A stretch of 13,522 nucleotides of DNA from an uncultured Collinsella sp. (GTDB taxonomy: Bacteria > Actinomycetota > Coriobacteriia > Coriobacteriales > Coriobacteriaceae): positions 1-13,522 of the forward strand of contig CAAECT010000223.1 of the NCBI GenBank assembly GCA_900754435.1. Reading direction: 5' to 3'. The position numbers and the translations under genes are program-made. Shown piece by piece: positions 12,963 to 13,522 of the stretch (positions are counted from its first letter, which is position 1; each line of letters begins with the position of its first letter). The notes under the pieces are model-generated. The model made no database searches. It was not told the DNA's origin and saw nothing but the letters and a program-made list of their open reading frames with translations.

Positions 12963-13522
12963 TTAGGCCAAAACGTCCGACAGGGTCTCGATCAGGCTGT
13001 CCACGTCGGCTTCTTCGCAGACAAGTGGCGGCAGGAAACGCAGCGTATGCGCACCTGTAGCGTTGGTCACGGCACCGGCGGTCAGCGCGCGGGCAACAAC
13101 ATCATGCGCGTCGCCCGCGGCATCATCCAAATCACAGCCGAGCATCAAGCCGCGGCCACGTACCTCGGTCACGTGCGGCAGCTTGGCGAGCTTTGCCTCC
13201 ATATAGGCGCCTACCTTGGCAGCGTGGTCGGCATAATCGCCGCGCACGAGTGCGGAGAGCGTCGCGGCACACGCCGCGATGGCCAAGCAGCTACCGCCAA
13301 AGGTCGAGCCGTGGTCGCCCGGCTTAAACACGTCGGCAATCTCCTTCTTTGCCACGACGGCACCCATGGGCACGCCATCAGCAATGCCCTTGGCAAGGCT
13401 CATGATGTCGGGCTCCACACCATAGGCTTGGAATGCAAACGGCTTGCCGGAGCGGAAGATGCCGCACTGGACCTCGTCGGCGATAAGCACGGCGCCCACT
13501 TCGTGTGCCAGGTCGCGCGCTG
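12963..13522 (-). CDS. argD: Acetylornithine aminotransferase, C-terminal part (cut by window edge)
   Basis: PLP-dependent class III aminotransferase; ArgD transfers an amino group between glutamate and N-acetylglutamate semialdehyde in arginine synthesis. About 185 residues of the C-terminal half are visible; the frame stays open to the right edge. Seen features are the PLP-contacting DEVQCGIFRSGKPFAFQ (Asp15, Gln18 of the visible part), the Schiff-base lysine in SLAKGIADG (Lys44), HGSTFGGSCLA and the RGRGLMLG segment. The DEVQ-G-R-G pattern fits ArgD best, but ornithine, succinylornithine or GABA aminotransferases are close relatives. The stop at 12963 is followed by the bipartite hairpin. 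Confidence 0.85.
   Translation of the reverse strand, partial: ARDLAHEVGAVLIADEVQCGIFRSGKPFAFQAYGVEPDIMSLAKGIADGVPMGAVVAKKEIADVFKPGDHGSTFGGSCLAIAACAATLSALVRGDYADHAAKVGAYMEAKLAKLPHVTEVRGRGLMLGCDLDDAAGDAHDVVARALTAGAVTNATGAHTLRFLPPLVCEEADVDSLIETLSDVLA

Noticed and set aside
1..13522. CRISPR array or full insertion sequence
   Set aside because: No regularly spaced repeats of CRISPR type and no transposase or integrase gene were seen on either strand.

Overview
The window reads as chromosomal DNA of a high-GC, low-complexity-of-strand Gram-positive anaerobe. The gene set, a lysyl-tRNA synthetase with a C-terminal tRNA-binding domain, a MurE without the diaminopimelate motif, and overall codon and GC style are most consistent with a Coriobacteriia member such as Collinsella. 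This assignment is inference from recalled gene styles, not from a search. All protein genes lie on the minus strand, so transcription runs from high to low coordinates; the only plus-strand gene is tRNA-Val.

Layout in transcription order (right to left): the 3' part of argD enters at the right edge and ends at 12963. It is followed by a long bipartite hairpin, further small hairpins, and about 200 bp of AT-rich DNA (roughly 36% GC by hand count) bounded by ~34-bp imperfect inverted repeats. From the other side comes tRNA-Val (plus strand, 12278-12353). Its 3' tail, a terminator and a T-arm-like motif recur together 184 bp downstream, which looks like an integration scar or a tRNA-tail duplication. 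asnB (divergent from tRNA-Val) ends in its own terminator, and a murE promoter overlaps that terminator's T-tract. Then follow murE, a HAD phosphatase, murI and rph, ending in a terminator; rdgB and dtd; veg and ispE from an extended -10 promoter; tRNA-Pro(CGG) and its terminator; tatA from a promoter whose spacer is a perfect palindrome; greA; and lysS, ending in two hairpins at the left edge.

Functionally this is a housekeeping region. Cell-wall precursor synthesis is represented by murE (third amino acid of the stem) and murI (D-glutamate). RNA and nucleotide quality control are represented by rph, rdgB, dtd and greA, and translation by lysS and two tRNAs. Isoprenoid supply (ispE) feeds undecaprenyl carriers, tatA serves protein export, and asnB and argD serve amino-acid synthesis. 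The neighbourhoods murI-rph-rdgB and veg-ispE match orders known from Bacillus subtilis and support the names. I found no CRISPR array, complete insertion sequence or obvious defence system. The unusual material is concentrated in the gene-free stretch 12354-12962 and in several RNA-level structures between genes.
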